From: Neopestalotiopsis rosae
Lineage: Eukaryota; Ascomycota; Sordariomycetes; Amphisphaeriales; Sporocadaceae
Assembly: GCA_023078685.1 (NCBI GenBank)
Contig: JALGAS010000003.1
Coordinates: 3,472,001-3,536,000, forward strand
Direction of reading: 5' to 3'
Length of the DNA stretch: 64,000 bases
Shown here: one piece after another, positions 1 through 11,300 of the stretch
Layout: each line of letters begins with the position of its first letter
Numbering within the stretch: the first letter of the stretch is position 1
Notes under the pieces: model-generated
Database searches by the model: none
What the model saw: only the letters and a program-made list of their open reading frames with translations
Told to the model about the DNA's origin: nothing
Program-made: the position numbers and the translations under genes

Positions 1-1
1 T

Positions 2-835
2 GCCCACCGTGGGCTTCTTTGTTGGGCCCCAATACCACCAAAGGACATTCTTCCCCTGTGTCGTCTCTGGTTCGTCGCTATAGAGGCTGTTTTCACCTTC
101 CTTTTCCACGCCTGCGAACCAACAAATCTAGATGCTCTCTGGAGCTTTTATTTCCCGTGGAAGAAAGAAGATGTCACCTGGGAGCCTACGTGCTCTTATT
201 ATGCCCTGATCGAGAGGCCGAGGGGCAATTTTTCCCACGAAGCTTCTTTAACAGATGAAGAACTGAAACTGCAAAACGCACAACGGAAGGCATATGCCAA
301 AGAAATAATGGCATTAGGCAGCAAGCTCAAGGAAGATAAAGAGCGTGCAAGCGATCTTGATGCCTATATGGCGCGGAAGCGCCGGGAGAAGTTTGCTTGG
401 ACCAAGAAGAACAGGGAAAAGGTCCACGCTCAAGCAAAGACAACCCGAGAAAACGCAAAGGCCTCAGGCAAGTGGCGTTGTGAGACATGCGATCTGGCAC
501 TAGATTCTACGACGGCTCTGAAGAAGCACCTTGCTTCTAAAGCTCACGCTGAACAAGCACGAATTTCCGCAGGCGGAACCCCAAAAAAGGTTTCCCAGAA
601 TGCTCAGAGGAGTCGCGAATATGTAGCAGCAAAGAAGGCTGCCAAGGATCACTATTGTGGAACATGCGACAAAGCCTACGGATCCAAGCAACATCTCCAG
701 AAGCACAATAATTCCCAGAAACACAAGGCCAAAGTCGCTGCCGCTGAGGCTTCCTCAAGTTCTGTTCCTGTCCTTGGTACACCTGTATCATCACCGTCCT
801 TCAGCTCAAGTTGCAACCTTTATCAAATAGCATAA
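2..835 (+). CDS. C2H2 zinc-finger protein, 5' end cut by window edge
   Basis: One frame stays open from base 2 to the TAA at 833-835, so the gene starts outside the window; the first internal ATG is at 308. The readable part has a Trp/Tyr/Pro-rich segment (about 110-235), a Lys/Arg-rich helical stretch (about 300-470) and two C2H2 fingers: CETCDLALDSTTALKKH at about 482-530 and CGTCDKAYGSKQHLQKH at about 657-707, each followed by a second His. Wide-spaced fingers of this kind are usually RNA- or DNA-binding, but the target is unknown. The 3' flank turns into an AT-rich tract. Two decayed relatives lie nearby (about 965-1118 and 7455-7640, both minus strand), so the gene belongs to a repeated, perhaps mobile, family. 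A 5' intron cannot be excluded. Confidence 0.6.
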   Translation, partial: AHRGLLCWAPIPPKDILPLCRLWFVAIEAVFTFLFHACEPTNLDALWSFYFPWKKEDVTWEPTCSYYALIERPRGNFSHEASLTDEELKLQNAQRKAYAKEIMALGSKLKEDKERASDLDAYMARKRREKFAWTKKNREKVHAQAKTTRENAKASGKWRCETCDLALDSTTALKKHLASKAHAEQARISAGGTPKKVSQNAQRSREYVAAKKAAKDHYCGTCDKAYGSKQHLQKHNNSQKHKAKVAAAEASSSSVPVLGTPVSSPSFSSSCNLYQIA

Positions 836-950
836 AAATATATAAATAAATAGAATCTAATAAAGAATCTGAAGAGGAAATTTTTCGAGAATTCGCAAGG
901 AGAGAAATTATTATTTAGTTGAATTATTATAATATATCTAATTATTTAGG
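836..950. repeat. AT-rich tract, RIP-like
   Basis: This tract is almost only A and T (ATAAATAAATAG, TTATTATAATATAT) and begins directly after the stop codon of the zinc-finger gene. Base composition changes sharply at both ends. It resembles the tract at 7277-7434, which also borders a copy of the same gene. It is consistent with repeat-induced point mutation of a duplicated sequence, which is an inference from composition only. Confidence 0.5.
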
Positions 951-964
951 CGCAAGGATGATTC

Positions 965-1118
965 TATTCTCGGAGGGTCTGCTTGCCATTTGGCCTTTCG
1001 ATCAGGGCACAATGAGAGCACGCAGGCTCCCAGGTGTGAAAACAGCCTCCATAGCGACGAACCAGAGACGACACAGGGGAAGAATGTTCTTTGGTGGTAT
1101 TGGGGCGCAACAAAGAAG
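965..1118 (-). pseudogene. Inverted partial copy of the zinc-finger gene 5' part
   Basis: Read on the minus strand, this stretch matches bases about 12-98 and then 176-228 of the left-hand zinc-finger gene. Shared strings include CCCCAATACCACCAAAG and GTCGTCTCTGGTTCGTCGCTAT. The 77 bases corresponding to 99-175 are absent, which shifts the frame, so this copy cannot encode the same protein. The missing block is bounded by TCACC in the intact copy, suggesting a deletion by short homology. The two copies form a long inverted repeat separated by about 740 bp. Confidence 0.7.
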
Positions 1119-1299
1119 GAAAATGATGCCTCCTAAGGCTCGAGATAGTATTTGGAACCCGACAACATGCTAAGAGGAGAGACTCGACAGGAAAAGTCCG
1201 ACAGGAAAGACCAAAGTGAGAGCCAACGGGAAACCGAAGGGAAAAAGCCACAGAATCGGCAGGACGCTGAGTATGGCATGCAGAGACTGGAAGAGGACC

Positions 1300-1884
1300 C
1301 TATGACGAACGACTGAAAAACGAGTCCATAGTTTTCTGTTTCTTTGGTGCCGGTACCGGCTGGGAAGCGGCAGGCTTCCTCTTTTGTCCTTGGACAGGAA
1401 GAGAAGTAGGGCTCAGGCCCGGTATTGCTGGAGGAAGGCGACTAGGAGAGGAAGAAGTCGAAGCCGGTGTTACTGCAGGGAGCGGGCCAGGAAAGGATAA
1501 GCTTCCAGAGCTCGGATTCGTGCTGCTTGTTCGTTAGCAGTCTGGGCTGCTTGGATAGAATGATACGCTTGGCTCGCTAGAATGTTTTCGAGAGCGACAT
1601 CAGCCATCGGAAAGGCCATTTGTGGTCTTTCGCTCAATTCTGGAAGCAGACGCTTTGCTTCCATCAAAAGGATATGTATACTATTGATATGACAAACTTT
1701 TAATATACGGGCCGAGAACTTCTTTGTCTTTTATTGTCCTTCGGAAAATGGACGTTATTTGGGACGAGATTCCAATGGGCTGACCATGGTAATAGGATAT
1801 CGGCGTACTTACAATCATTGAATATGAAACATGTATCGTCGTGCCATTAGCAGACGGTTGCATATTTTCTACACCGTATGACAA
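1300..1884 (-). pseudogene. Frameshifted relic ending in a PCNA-box-like motif
   Basis: Three minus-strand frames read like one protein. The first is open from 1884 to a stop at 1681. The second covers about 1700-1470 and includes MAFPMADVALENILAS and an Ala/Gln-rich helix. The third covers about 1495 to the TAG at 1300-1302; it is Pro/Ser-rich, then basic, ending KKQKTMDSFFSRSS. The last frame carries QKTMDSFF, an exact fit to the PIP-box pattern QxxM/L/IxxFF/FY. No introns with good signals join the frames, so I call it a broken gene; unrecognised splicing is the alternative. The family is not recognised. Confidence 0.4.
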
Positions 1885-2869
1885 GTTTTTAGCAACACCG
1901 CGATACCATAGAGACCCGTCGTTGGTGGGTCCCGTCTCCTTTTCGGCCTTACAATCAAGAAGAGATGGGACTGGATGATTAATGGGACGGTTTGTATCAT
2001 GTATTAGTCAAATAGATAACTCTGCGTTCTCAGGAATGCATCGCGATCTGTTCTGGATCATTTGGAAAATGTTATAGAAACCCTACGTCACCCCCGGACA
2101 GAAGTGAAAAAAGGCGGGGCTCCGGATAGAATGTCAAAGCCGTTCTTGTATGTCCAAAGCTCAAGACCCCCCACTTCAATGCCTTCTCATCAGGAAAGAG
2201 GCCGTTGGCGCCGGCGTGGGGATCTACTTTTTCGAATTGGAGTAGCAGGGAATAGTATAGCCCTATTCGTTCTCCATTGTCCCAGCTGGGTAATACTGCG
2301 AATCAGATCGTTTCATTTCTGTACAACCCCTCCAAATGCCGAGGGATAGTCTGTGGCTTGCTGTGCGGTCAACGTGCGGTCGGCCGCCAACCAGGATGGC
2401 AGCTATCCGATGCACGTTGTTCTGATAGTAGCCTGGTTCTATTGTTTCTTGTGCCATGCTTTTCCTGCTACAATCTTGCCATGCCTAGAACGCCCGTCGG
2501 GAAACAACCCCGATGATCAACTTTTGGCCCTATGAATTGGCGTTTTTTCCCCTCACCTCGCCGTTACCTGTCAGCAGCAGTGTTCCCCCCCAACGGCTTC
2601 GAGTCACCGTTTACGAGCTGAGCATGTACCCCTCGTCAAGCTATGTCATGAGCTCGTTGGCCTATGTGGGAAAGATAGGGAGGTGTTTTCCGCAAAACAA
2701 TGGCTTATCTAGTTGAGTAATGATTGGCAGATTCAATATTCGGAACATATAAGCCAGAGAGAATCCCTCTCCCAGACATTGGCCATGTGATGGGACATAG
2801 TACTTGTAGATCATCACAATTAGTCCCTTAAATCACACCTGATCAATTTGGAGCAAGCCTTGAAGGGAC
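1885..2869. other. Intergenic, upstream of hydantoinase gene
   Basis: I see no supported gene. Short open frames on both strands lack domains. The 3' part (about 2700-2869) is the likely promoter and 5' leader of the plus-strand hydantoinase gene. No clear TATA box stands out. Confidence 0.5.
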
Positions 2870-5800
2870 ATGGCTTCGTCAAAGAATGGAGACTATCGTT
2901 TAGGAGTGGACGTTGGTGTATGTACTCCCAAGGACAAAATATATGGTGAAAAAACTGACATCATATGATATTAGGGTACCTTTACCGACGTCTGCGTCAT
3001 AACTCCCGACGGCGAGACCGTCCGAGCAAAGACGCCGTCCACGCCGCAGGATCAGAGCGTAGGTGTAAAAGATGGCATCACCAAGGTGCGGAAACTCCTC
3101 AAGTCAAAGTACGACTGGGATGGGGAGTTTTCTTTTATCCATCATGGCAGCACAGTTGGTGAGCATTATCTCATCCTCTTATGTAATATCGTGCCGAAAT
3201 GAACAGCTGATTCACTCTTCTCAAGCCACCAACGCCATCCTCGAGTCCAAGGGCGTCAAGGCAGGCCTAATCGTCACGGCCGGCTTCAAGGAAGTCCTGA
3301 CCAACCGGAGGTGCCAGATCCCAGGCGGCCTCGGCGGATGGATCAGCTACGTACCGCCTGAGCCCGTGGTGCCTTTGGAGCGGACGGTGCAGTGTACGGG
3401 GCGCATCGACCCCAGCGGCCGGGTCGTAATCCCGTTTGACGAGGATGCGCTGCGTCGCGACCTGGCGGATCTCAAGCGTCAGCAGCCCGAGGCCATCACC
3501 ATAAGCCTGCTCAACTCGTACGTCAACAATGAGCACGAACGGGCTGTGGAGCGCATCGTCCGCGAGGAGTTTGGCCCGCAGGTGGAGATCATCTGCTCGG
3601 CCGACGTGCTGCCTGAGGCGGGCGAGTACGAGCGCACCGTCACGGCCGCGGCCAACGCCGTGGTGAAACCCCTGGTGAAACGCTACATGGAGGGGCTCGA
3701 ATCCCTTCTCTCGCCCGATAGCCAGACGATCCGCATCCTCAAGAGCGACGGCGCCCTGACCAGCTTGGACCTGGCGGGCGAGCTGCCCGTCAACCTGCTC
3801 ATGTCCGGCCCCGCGGGCGGCGTCCAGGGCGTCGTCGACGTCATCTCCAAGCAGACCCCCTACAAGAACCTCGTCACCCTGGACATGGGTGGTACGTCGA
3901 CCGACGTGGCCCTCATCGTGGACGGCAAGGCGGCCCTGCGGCGGGAGACGGTCGTGGACAAGCTGACGGTCCGGGCGCCCTCGGTCGACGTCCGGACGGT
4001 GGGCGCGGGAGGCGGCTCCATTGCCCAGTACGTCGACCTGACGGCCAGCATGCGCGTAGGACCCGAATCGGCCGGTGCATCGCCCGGTCCGGCCTGTTAT
4101 CAAAAGGGCGGCAAACAGCCCACCGTCACGGATGCCAATCTGGTCCTGGGCTATCTGCCCGAAGCCCTTTTGGGAGGCGACTTTCACCTGGATGTCGCTG
4201 CCGCGGCAGAAGCAGTCAAGAGCGTTGCCGATCAAATGAACATCAGCGCCGAAGAGACAGCCGAGGGCATCATCAACTTGGTCAACGAGACCATGTATGG
4301 TGCTCTGAGGCAAGTATCAGTCGAGCAGGGCTTTGATCCGCGAGACTTTGCCCTCGTGGCGTTTGGAGGTGCCGGACCTCTCCATGCAAATGCCGTGGGC
4401 AAGCTGTTGGGTGCGTGGCCAGTGATTATTCCCCAGGCACCCGGTGTGCTCTGCGCCCAGGGAGATGCCACGACAAAGTTGAGCCACTCGCAGTCCGTGT
4501 CGTTTATCAAGAGTCTGTCACAAACCAATCACGAGGACCTGAAAGACGTCTTGGAGGGTCTCGGCAAGCAATGCACGGAAAAGATGGATGCGGCGCTCAA
4601 GGGATCGTCCTCAAAGAACCTCAACGTGGGCTATGAAGCCGACTTGCGGTACAAGGGCCAGGCGCTGGATATCACCATCTCCTTTACCCCGGAAGAGTTC
4701 AGCAAGGGCAAGGACGAGCTCGCAGAGCTTTTGAGAAAGCGCTTCAACGCGACACACGAACTTCAGTTTGGCTTTTCTCTCGACGAGCTCGAGTTCGAGC
4801 TCGTCCGACTGGGTGCCACTGTCACGGATGCCTCGTCGCCGATTGTCTTTGCAGAGATCAAATCCGAGTCGGACGGCAAACTGGTCTCAGCTCCCGAGTC
4901 TGCCGTGGTCAACAAGAAGATGATTACCGTGGAAGGCAAGCAGGTCGAAGCCAAGTACTATAACCGTGCCGCCTTGGACAAGGCCGGGTATCGCGTTGAC
5001 GGACCAGCCGTCATTTCCGAGATGGACTCGAATACTCTCATCCTGCCTGGCTTCTACGGAGAGATTGACCAGATTGGAAATATTCTCATTCACCCTGCCG
5101 ATGACTCGGTAGTGGCCAAGACCAAGACGTTTACCCCCGATGAAGCCAAGGCAGAGGTGACGAACTCGCCACTGATTCCGACATTGATCGGATCGGCACT
5201 TCAGGCAATCCGAATCGAGATGGACACTTTGGTCCTCAGATGTTCCATGTCTCCGGGTATTCGCGAGCAGCAAGATGAGTTCAACGTGGTGACGAATGGC
5301 AAGGGTCAGATGCTCGTCGGACAGTTTGGCAGCTTTATCGGAGAGTTCTTGGAAGGCTGGAACAAGACGGGAGGCACCGTCGAAGAGGGCGACATGTTCA
5401 TCACCAACGACCCGTATTCGACGAATGGTGCCATTAGTCACTTGAACGATGTCATCATTCTGTTCCCCATCTTTTACAAACACGAGCTCGTTGGATGGTC
5501 CGCCAACTTTGGCCATCTCTCAGACGTGGGCGGAAAGGTGCCCGGAAGCATGTCCATCTCGTCGAGTGGGTTGTACGAAGATGGCGTACAGATCCCGCCA
5601 GTCAAACTATACAAGGCCGGCAAGTACAATGACGAGATCATGAACCTGCTCTGTCGCAATTCCCGAATGCCCGAGTGGTATAGATCCGACATCCAGGCCC
5701 TAATCTCCTCGTGCCAGACCGCCGGCGCGCGCGTCTGTGAAACCATTGACCGCTTCGGCCTCGAGCTGTACGAAGCCGCCTGCAACGAACTCTTGCGGCG

Positions 5801-7085
5801 CAATCAGCTCGCCGTCTCCAAGCTCATCGAGACACAATTTGGCGACGAAGAGGCTGTATTTACCGACTTTGTCGACGACGACGGCGCCGGCATTGGCCCT
5901 TACGCCGTAAAGTGCAAAATGACCAAAGTCGACGGCAACAAGCTCCGGTTCGACTTTGACGGCACCTCGGCCCAGAGCAACACGGCGCTCAACTTTTACC
6001 TTTCGCCCACCATGTTCAAGATGTTTGTGGGCTACTACCTCTTGGCCGTCTTTGATCCCCACTGCGTCGTCAATGAGGGTCTGTACGACTTTATCGAGGT
6101 GGCTATACCCGAGGGCAGCATCCTCAAGCCCATCCGCCCGGCGGCCCTGAGTTGCAGAACACATCTACTCGGCCGTGTTATGGACATTATTCAGGCGCTC
6201 ATGGGCCAGCACAACAAGGCGTACCGGGCTGCAGCCGGCTTCAGCGACAGCCCGCACTTTTTCTACTCGGGTTGGAAGCCGGACGGTACGTGGTTCCAGC
6301 TGTACCAGATCGCCTTTGGCGGCGTCCCAGCCCGGCCCGTAGGAGACGGGCCCGACATGCATTGTCTGTTCCCGGCCATCAAGTCGGTGCCGACCGAGTC
6401 CATCGAGCTCGCCTTCCCTTTACTCATCGAGGCCAACGAGTCCCTGGCCGACACGGGCGGCGCCGGCTTCTACCGCGGCGGCAACGCGCACCGCACCCGC
6501 TACCGCTTCCTGAACCGCGGCGAGTTCTCCCTCCACGACGACCGCTGGTTCACGCACCCCTGGGGCATCGACGGCGGCCAGCCCGGCAAGCGGTCCCGCA
6601 AGGTCCTGTACCGCTACTCGCGGGCCAAGGACCCCGAGCCCGAATACCTCTCCAGCAAGTGTGACCACGTCAAGGTCATGCCGGGCGATGTTCTCGAGCA
6701 CATCACCTGGGGAGGAGGTGGACTGGGCGACGCTTTTACACGCCCGGCCGAGACGGTGGCCCTGGAAGTCCACCAGAAGCTGGTTACAGTCGCCGGCGCA
6801 CGCGACAATTACGGGGTCATTGTCGATCCCGTCACCTTTGAGGTGGATGCGTCCGAGACCGAGGCCTTGCGGGTTCGCCTGAGCGCCGAGAAGAAGGACT
6901 ACCCCAGCATCTATAATCGTGGCGGTTCCTTGGACGAGCTCCGCGCTCGCTGTCTCGATGACACGGGACTGCCAGCTCCTGAGCCGCAATGGAGCGAGGA
7001 CCCGTACGGTGCTCACGTCACGCTGCCATATGTGCAGGAGTGGTATAAGACGAGAAGGGCAGAAGGAGATTGGACACTGGAGTAG
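2870..7085 (+). CDS. Fused HyuA-HyuB hydantoinase/5-oxoprolinase family protein
   Basis: Exons 2870-2917, 2975-3158 and 3226-7085 (introns 57 and 67 bp) give 1363 aa. The family carries out ATP-dependent opening of cyclic amides such as 5-oxoproline or hydantoins, normally in the cytosol. Seen: an ATPase-type phosphate loop VDVGGTFTD at residues 13-21; a second actin-fold motif DMGGTSTD near 297; a HyuB half starting near residue 725 with FITNDPYSTNGAISHLND; and a C-terminal GGGGLGD near 1238. Both halves are present in one chain, as in eukaryotic 5-oxoprolinase (about 1290 aa). The N-terminal loop reads VDVGGTFTDV, as in bacterial HyuA, rather than the IDxGGTFTD of canonical OXP1, so the substrate is uncertain. 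The start is chosen because splicing restores the phosphate loop. The coding sequence is GC-rich between AT-rich flanks. Confidence 0.92.
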
Positions 7086-7276
7086 ATGTAGTGCAGACTT
7101 CCAGAAGCTTGTGATCTTGGTGACGATTATAAAAAGGGGGCGTTCATGCTACTGTCCTTCTCCAAACCGGGATTCTAGTCCAAACTATATATTGGTTCCG
7201 GTACAAACGGCAGCACTGGTGTTTCTACACGCCTGGCATAGTCCATTCGTAGGCTTTATGTCGACCCGAATGCCTT

Positions 7277-7434
7277 TTTAATAAATAAATATAAGGTTTA
7301 AGCTTAATTCGAAAAAAAGAGAAAAAATTAAAAATTAATTTTCAATATTTTAATAAAGGAATTTCCGAGATTTCGTAATAAAAAGAAATTTTATATAATA
7401 TAATTATTATTATTATTATTATTATTATATAACG
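7277..7434. repeat. AT-rich tract with (ATT)n microsatellite
   Basis: This is a nearly pure A/T stretch including about eight ATT units (about 7403-7428) and the string TTATATAATATAATTA, which recurs at about 15651. It lies just downstream of the hydantoinase stop and next to a decayed zinc-finger copy, the same arrangement as at 836-950. It is RIP-like by composition. Confidence 0.5.
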
Positions 7435-7454
7435 AATTGCCTGTGCGATGGTCA

Positions 7455-7640
7455 TCAGCCTTTTTGGGCGTTCCGCCTGCGGCAATGCGCTCCTGTTCGG
7501 CGTGGGACTTGGAAGCAAGGTGCTTCGTTAAGAGCCGTGGTAGAATCCAAGGCCAAATCGCAGGTCTCACAACGCCAGCTTGAGCATGAACTTTTTCCCG
7601 GTTCTTCTGGGTCTAGGCATACTTCTCCCGTCTTCTCTTG
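7455..7640 (-). pseudogene. Third, decayed copy of the zinc-finger gene
   Basis: On the minus strand this matches bases about 600 to 365 of the left-hand gene. Conserved strings include TTCCGCCTGCGG, AGCAAGGTGCTTC, TCTCACAACGCCA and ACTTCTCCCG. About 38 bases between the finger and the basic region are deleted, and several substitutions remove coding potential. It lies on the opposite strand to the left copy, so the hydantoinase gene is bracketed by inverted copies. Confidence 0.7.
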
Positions 7641-7767
7641 GGTATGGAGATATTTAACCAGCAGGAGGGTATGTCATGTTAATGCTAAGGGCTTAGTAGA
7701 GACTAGCGTTTTTATAGTATAAAGTACGTTAGAGCCAAATTGAACATCCAATGAGCACAAAGCTTAG

Positions 7768-7839
7768 TCTCGATTAGTATAGTGGTCAGTATGCCAGCTT
7801 GTCACGCTGGAGACCGGGGTTCAATTCCCCGATCGAGAG
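7768..7839 (+). tRNA. tRNA-Asp (anticodon GTC), no intron
   Basis: A 72-nt cloverleaf can be drawn. The acceptor stem is TCTCGAT/ATCGAGA with G as discriminator. The anticodon stem is CCAGC/GCTGG with loop TTGTCAC, and anticodon GTC is at 7801-7803. The T arm is CCGGGGTTCAATTCCCCG, which also serves as the B box. The D arm region TTAGTATAGTGGTCAGTAT is the A box. CCA is not encoded, as expected in eukaryotes. Confidence 0.97.
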
Positions 7840-7847
7840 CACATTTC

Positions 7848-7851
7848 TTTT
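7848..7851 (+). terminator. RNA polymerase III terminator of tRNA-Asp
   Basis: A TTTT run begins nine bases after the tRNA 3' end, in the usual position for a Pol III stop. Confidence 0.7.
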
Positions 7852-8355
7852 GCTTATTTGCCACACATAATCATGATCTTCAACTGCTGCGAAAGTTGTT
7901 GAAGGTTTGTCTTTTTCGCTTGAAGTATGCACATATCATGTTCAAAGTGATGTAGACCAAGAGTCGCAGCTTTATAGGTATAAATATTTCATTCGTACAA
8001 TAGAGTCTGTGACTAAATTTTGAGTTCCTTGAGAACTTTTTACTTCCCCGTCTTCCCCGATATATAATAGTAGTTACAAAGTAGAACTAGGTAACAGACA
8101 TTAGCAATACAAGCTGGGCGCACCAATTTTTGCCGGCCATGTGAGATAATATACAACAGAACAAGAGGATCGCCACCAGCTAATGTAAGAAAAGCTATCG
8201 AATGTAAATAAAGCAAGGGTAATGTGATGTCAAACGCCTTTTATCCAGTAGGGACTCTGCTGCACTAGCATGTATGTGTCCCGTGTGTACCCAAAACCTG
8301 TAAATGCGTGTGGAAACAAAATATGAACGAATCGAGTCGTTTACGAAGAAAGCGT
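7852..8355. other. Intergenic, 3' flank of the coiled-coil gene
   Basis: No gene is seen. The part next to 8355 is the likely 3' UTR of the minus-strand coiled-coil gene. Confidence 0.5.
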
Positions 8356-11300
8356 CTAGACCTGGAGGCTCTTGAATCGCTCCTCAAAGGCCTTGACCTT
8401 CTCGGCTTGAAGCTCCCTCTCGAGCTTTCTAGTCTGGCTCATGGCAGCCTCGCGCTCCTCTTGAAGCTGGAGAACCTCAATCTGGGCGGCGTTCATGCGA
8501 CCGACGACCTCCTCCATATCCGAGTCGGCCATGGTCAGAGCCTTCTCGAGCTCGGTCACCTTCTCCTTGAGAGCGGCAACTTGGGTCTCCTCGGAGACGC
8601 TCATGGCAGGGCCAGAACGTGTCGTGCTGAGACGGAATGACTTCGCAGAAGCGCGAGCAAAGAGGGGCGACAGAGGCGACTTTGGCATGAATTGACGCGG
8701 GGAACGGGGGTTGCTGCTGAGTCTGGCAAGGTAGCCAGTCTGGTTCTCCTTGATAGCAATGATCTCTTCCTCGTGGCGAGCAACGCGCTCCTCGGAAGCT
8801 GTCTGAGCAGCCACAACCTGCTCCTCGAGCATGTGCAGACGGTCCTGCAGGGCAGCAATGCGCTCAGCATTGGCCTTCTGCGCAGCGTCTCCGCGGGCAA
8901 CCGTATCAGACAAGCGCTGACGCAGGTTCTGGTTGGTGGCCAGTTGCTGGCGGACTTGAGTGGAAAGCTCTTCAACGCGGCGAGCTGACTCGGAAAGCTC
9001 ATCACCGAGAGCCTTCTCACTCTCGAGGTAAGCACCCTCACCTGCCTTGAGCATATCGAGCTGCGCCTTGAAAGACGCCGCCTCCTGCATGGCGATGTCA
9101 CGATCCGAGATGGTCGAAGAGAGGCTTTGCTCGAGTCTCTCAATGGCGAGTTCCGTCTTCTCATCTCCTGGAGGCGACATTTCCTTGACGCGTGCCAGGG
9201 CCTGAGCGTATGCGTCTTGGAGTTCAGCATACGCGGTCACGAGAGACTCGGAAGTGACAGGCGGACGGATGGAGCCATCGCTGCTACCACTGTACCGCAG
9301 GTAGGCCTCGGGAATGAGGATGTCCTTCTCCTGGAGCAGACTGCGGAGAGAAGCAATCTCCATCTCAGCACGGTCCAGATCCATCTTGAGACCAGCAAGA
9401 CCTTTTTCGACTTGCCACTTTTGCTCGAGGGCTTCTTCAGATCTGCGGCGCAGAACGTTGATCTCATCACGGAGGTTGGAAACTTCCCTGGCGAAGCCAG
9501 CCTTCTTTGGCGAACCGCTCAGAAGACGGTCTCGCTCCATCTCCAGAGCTTTGATCTTCTTTTCGTTCTCACGGTTCTGGTGCTCCTGGCGCTCAAGAAG
9601 GGCCTTCAAGGCACGGTGAAGAGCATCTCGCTGATCCTCAACGTCCTTGAGTCTGTCCGTGAGGTTAAGCGGACTTGGAACATTGGCGCTTGGGGGACCA
9701 ACGATGGAAAGACGATTTGGCGTAGTGTCGCGAGACTCTGCTGTCCTGACTGACTTTGATCGCGAAAGCCCAAGACCACCAGGTGATTTGGAGAATTTGC
9801 GCGTGGACGGAGGACCGGTGATGGAGTTTGATCGAGCAAGTCTGGAAGGCAGAGCTGAAAAGCCATCGTCCTCTGCGATGCTACCCATAGAGGTACGATT
9901 GGGCATGGGAGGAGCGGGTTTGGGGCCAGCTTCCTTCAGGGATGTGTTTTCAGTCTTCAATGCTTGAAGCTCCTGCTGCATCTTGGTCGCCTCATAGTTC
10001 ATCTTCTCCAGCTCAGAAGCTTGGTTCTCGAGGCCGTCGACGCGAGCTCGCAGCTGCGGCACGATCTCGTCGCGCAAGTTGTCACGCTCGTTGGCAGCAT
10101 TCTCGAGTTCGCCTCTCAGCGCAGAGAGCAGATCCTCAAAGTTATCCTTGATCTGTCTCTCATCGGCCAGCTTCCTACGCAAGGACTCGCATGTGTTTTC
10201 CAGCTCTTGAATGCGGCCACTAGCATCCATGCTGTTCATTTGAGCCAGGTCGACTTGAGAGGCCCGCTCTGAAAGGTCCTTAATCTGATTGTCTAGCTCT
10301 GTCCTCTTGAGTCTTTCTTCCTGCACCTTTTGAGTCAGCTCCAATCGAATTTGAGCCTTCTCCTGGTCTGATCTCCGCTGGATCTTCTCAATCTCATCCT
10401 TGGACTGTTCATATTCGCTGTATCTGGCCGAACTGTATCCGGAATCGGAAAAGTAGTCACTAGTCCGCTTGTTGGCCGTGGCAGTCGGGTTGTCCTTCTC
10501 GGCCTGGAGTCTGTCGACAAGGTCCTCCAAGTCCATCTCGCGCCGGATGGACGCAGCCAACTCGGTCGAGATGGCCTTGAGCTCGTCCTCCATCTCTTCG
10601 ATTTCGGCAGTTGTTGCTGCTGATATTGGTGGGGGTGTCGCCAAGTAAGAGTCCACGTAATCTCGGGGGTTGGCAGAACCGTTGTAGGAAACTAAGGGGG
10701 CTTCAAGCAGTGTCGTCTGTCTGAGCGTGGCCGGAGATGCATTTGGCAGGGTGTTTGACCTTGAGAATCCGGTGGATGGTGGGATGGGTGAGAAGCTTTC
10801 CTTGTCGGAAGACTCTGGCGTTGTTGGCGATGGAGCTCCCCAACCAAAGAAGGAACCTAGTTTGGAAGCCGAACCGGGCGACTTGGGCAAAGGCTTGTTG
10901 GTATCTGGAGTCTTGAGGTCGTTTTGACTTGATATGGAGGTTGTCCTGGTATCAGTGTCGACCTGTGCAAGGGAGAGTTGTGGTGGTTTCCGTTGGGCAT
11001 GCAATGACATATTAGAGGTATTAGAATTAGAGTTATAGGAGGAGTCGGTATTATATCCGTCGAGTACGTCAAGAGGATCTTCCTCGTCCGTATTAGGTTC
11101 AGCCACAGATCCGTCACGCGAGGACTGACCGCTAGGCTGATGCAGCCCAGCTGTGAGGTCTGTTTGAGGAGCTGCAGGGTTGTGGTGGTCTGCCAAGGTG
11201 GGATGTTTGACCTCCTCGCCCGCTATGACGGCCGGCTCGGGCGTCATTGAACGTGACGGGGACGAAGAACGAACCGGGCTCTCAACTTTGGGAGAGTTCC

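Noticed and set aside
3267..4313. 348-codon open frame antisense to the hydantoinase gene
   Set aside because: Same codon-bias mirror effect; His/Arg/Gly-rich with no recognisable domain.
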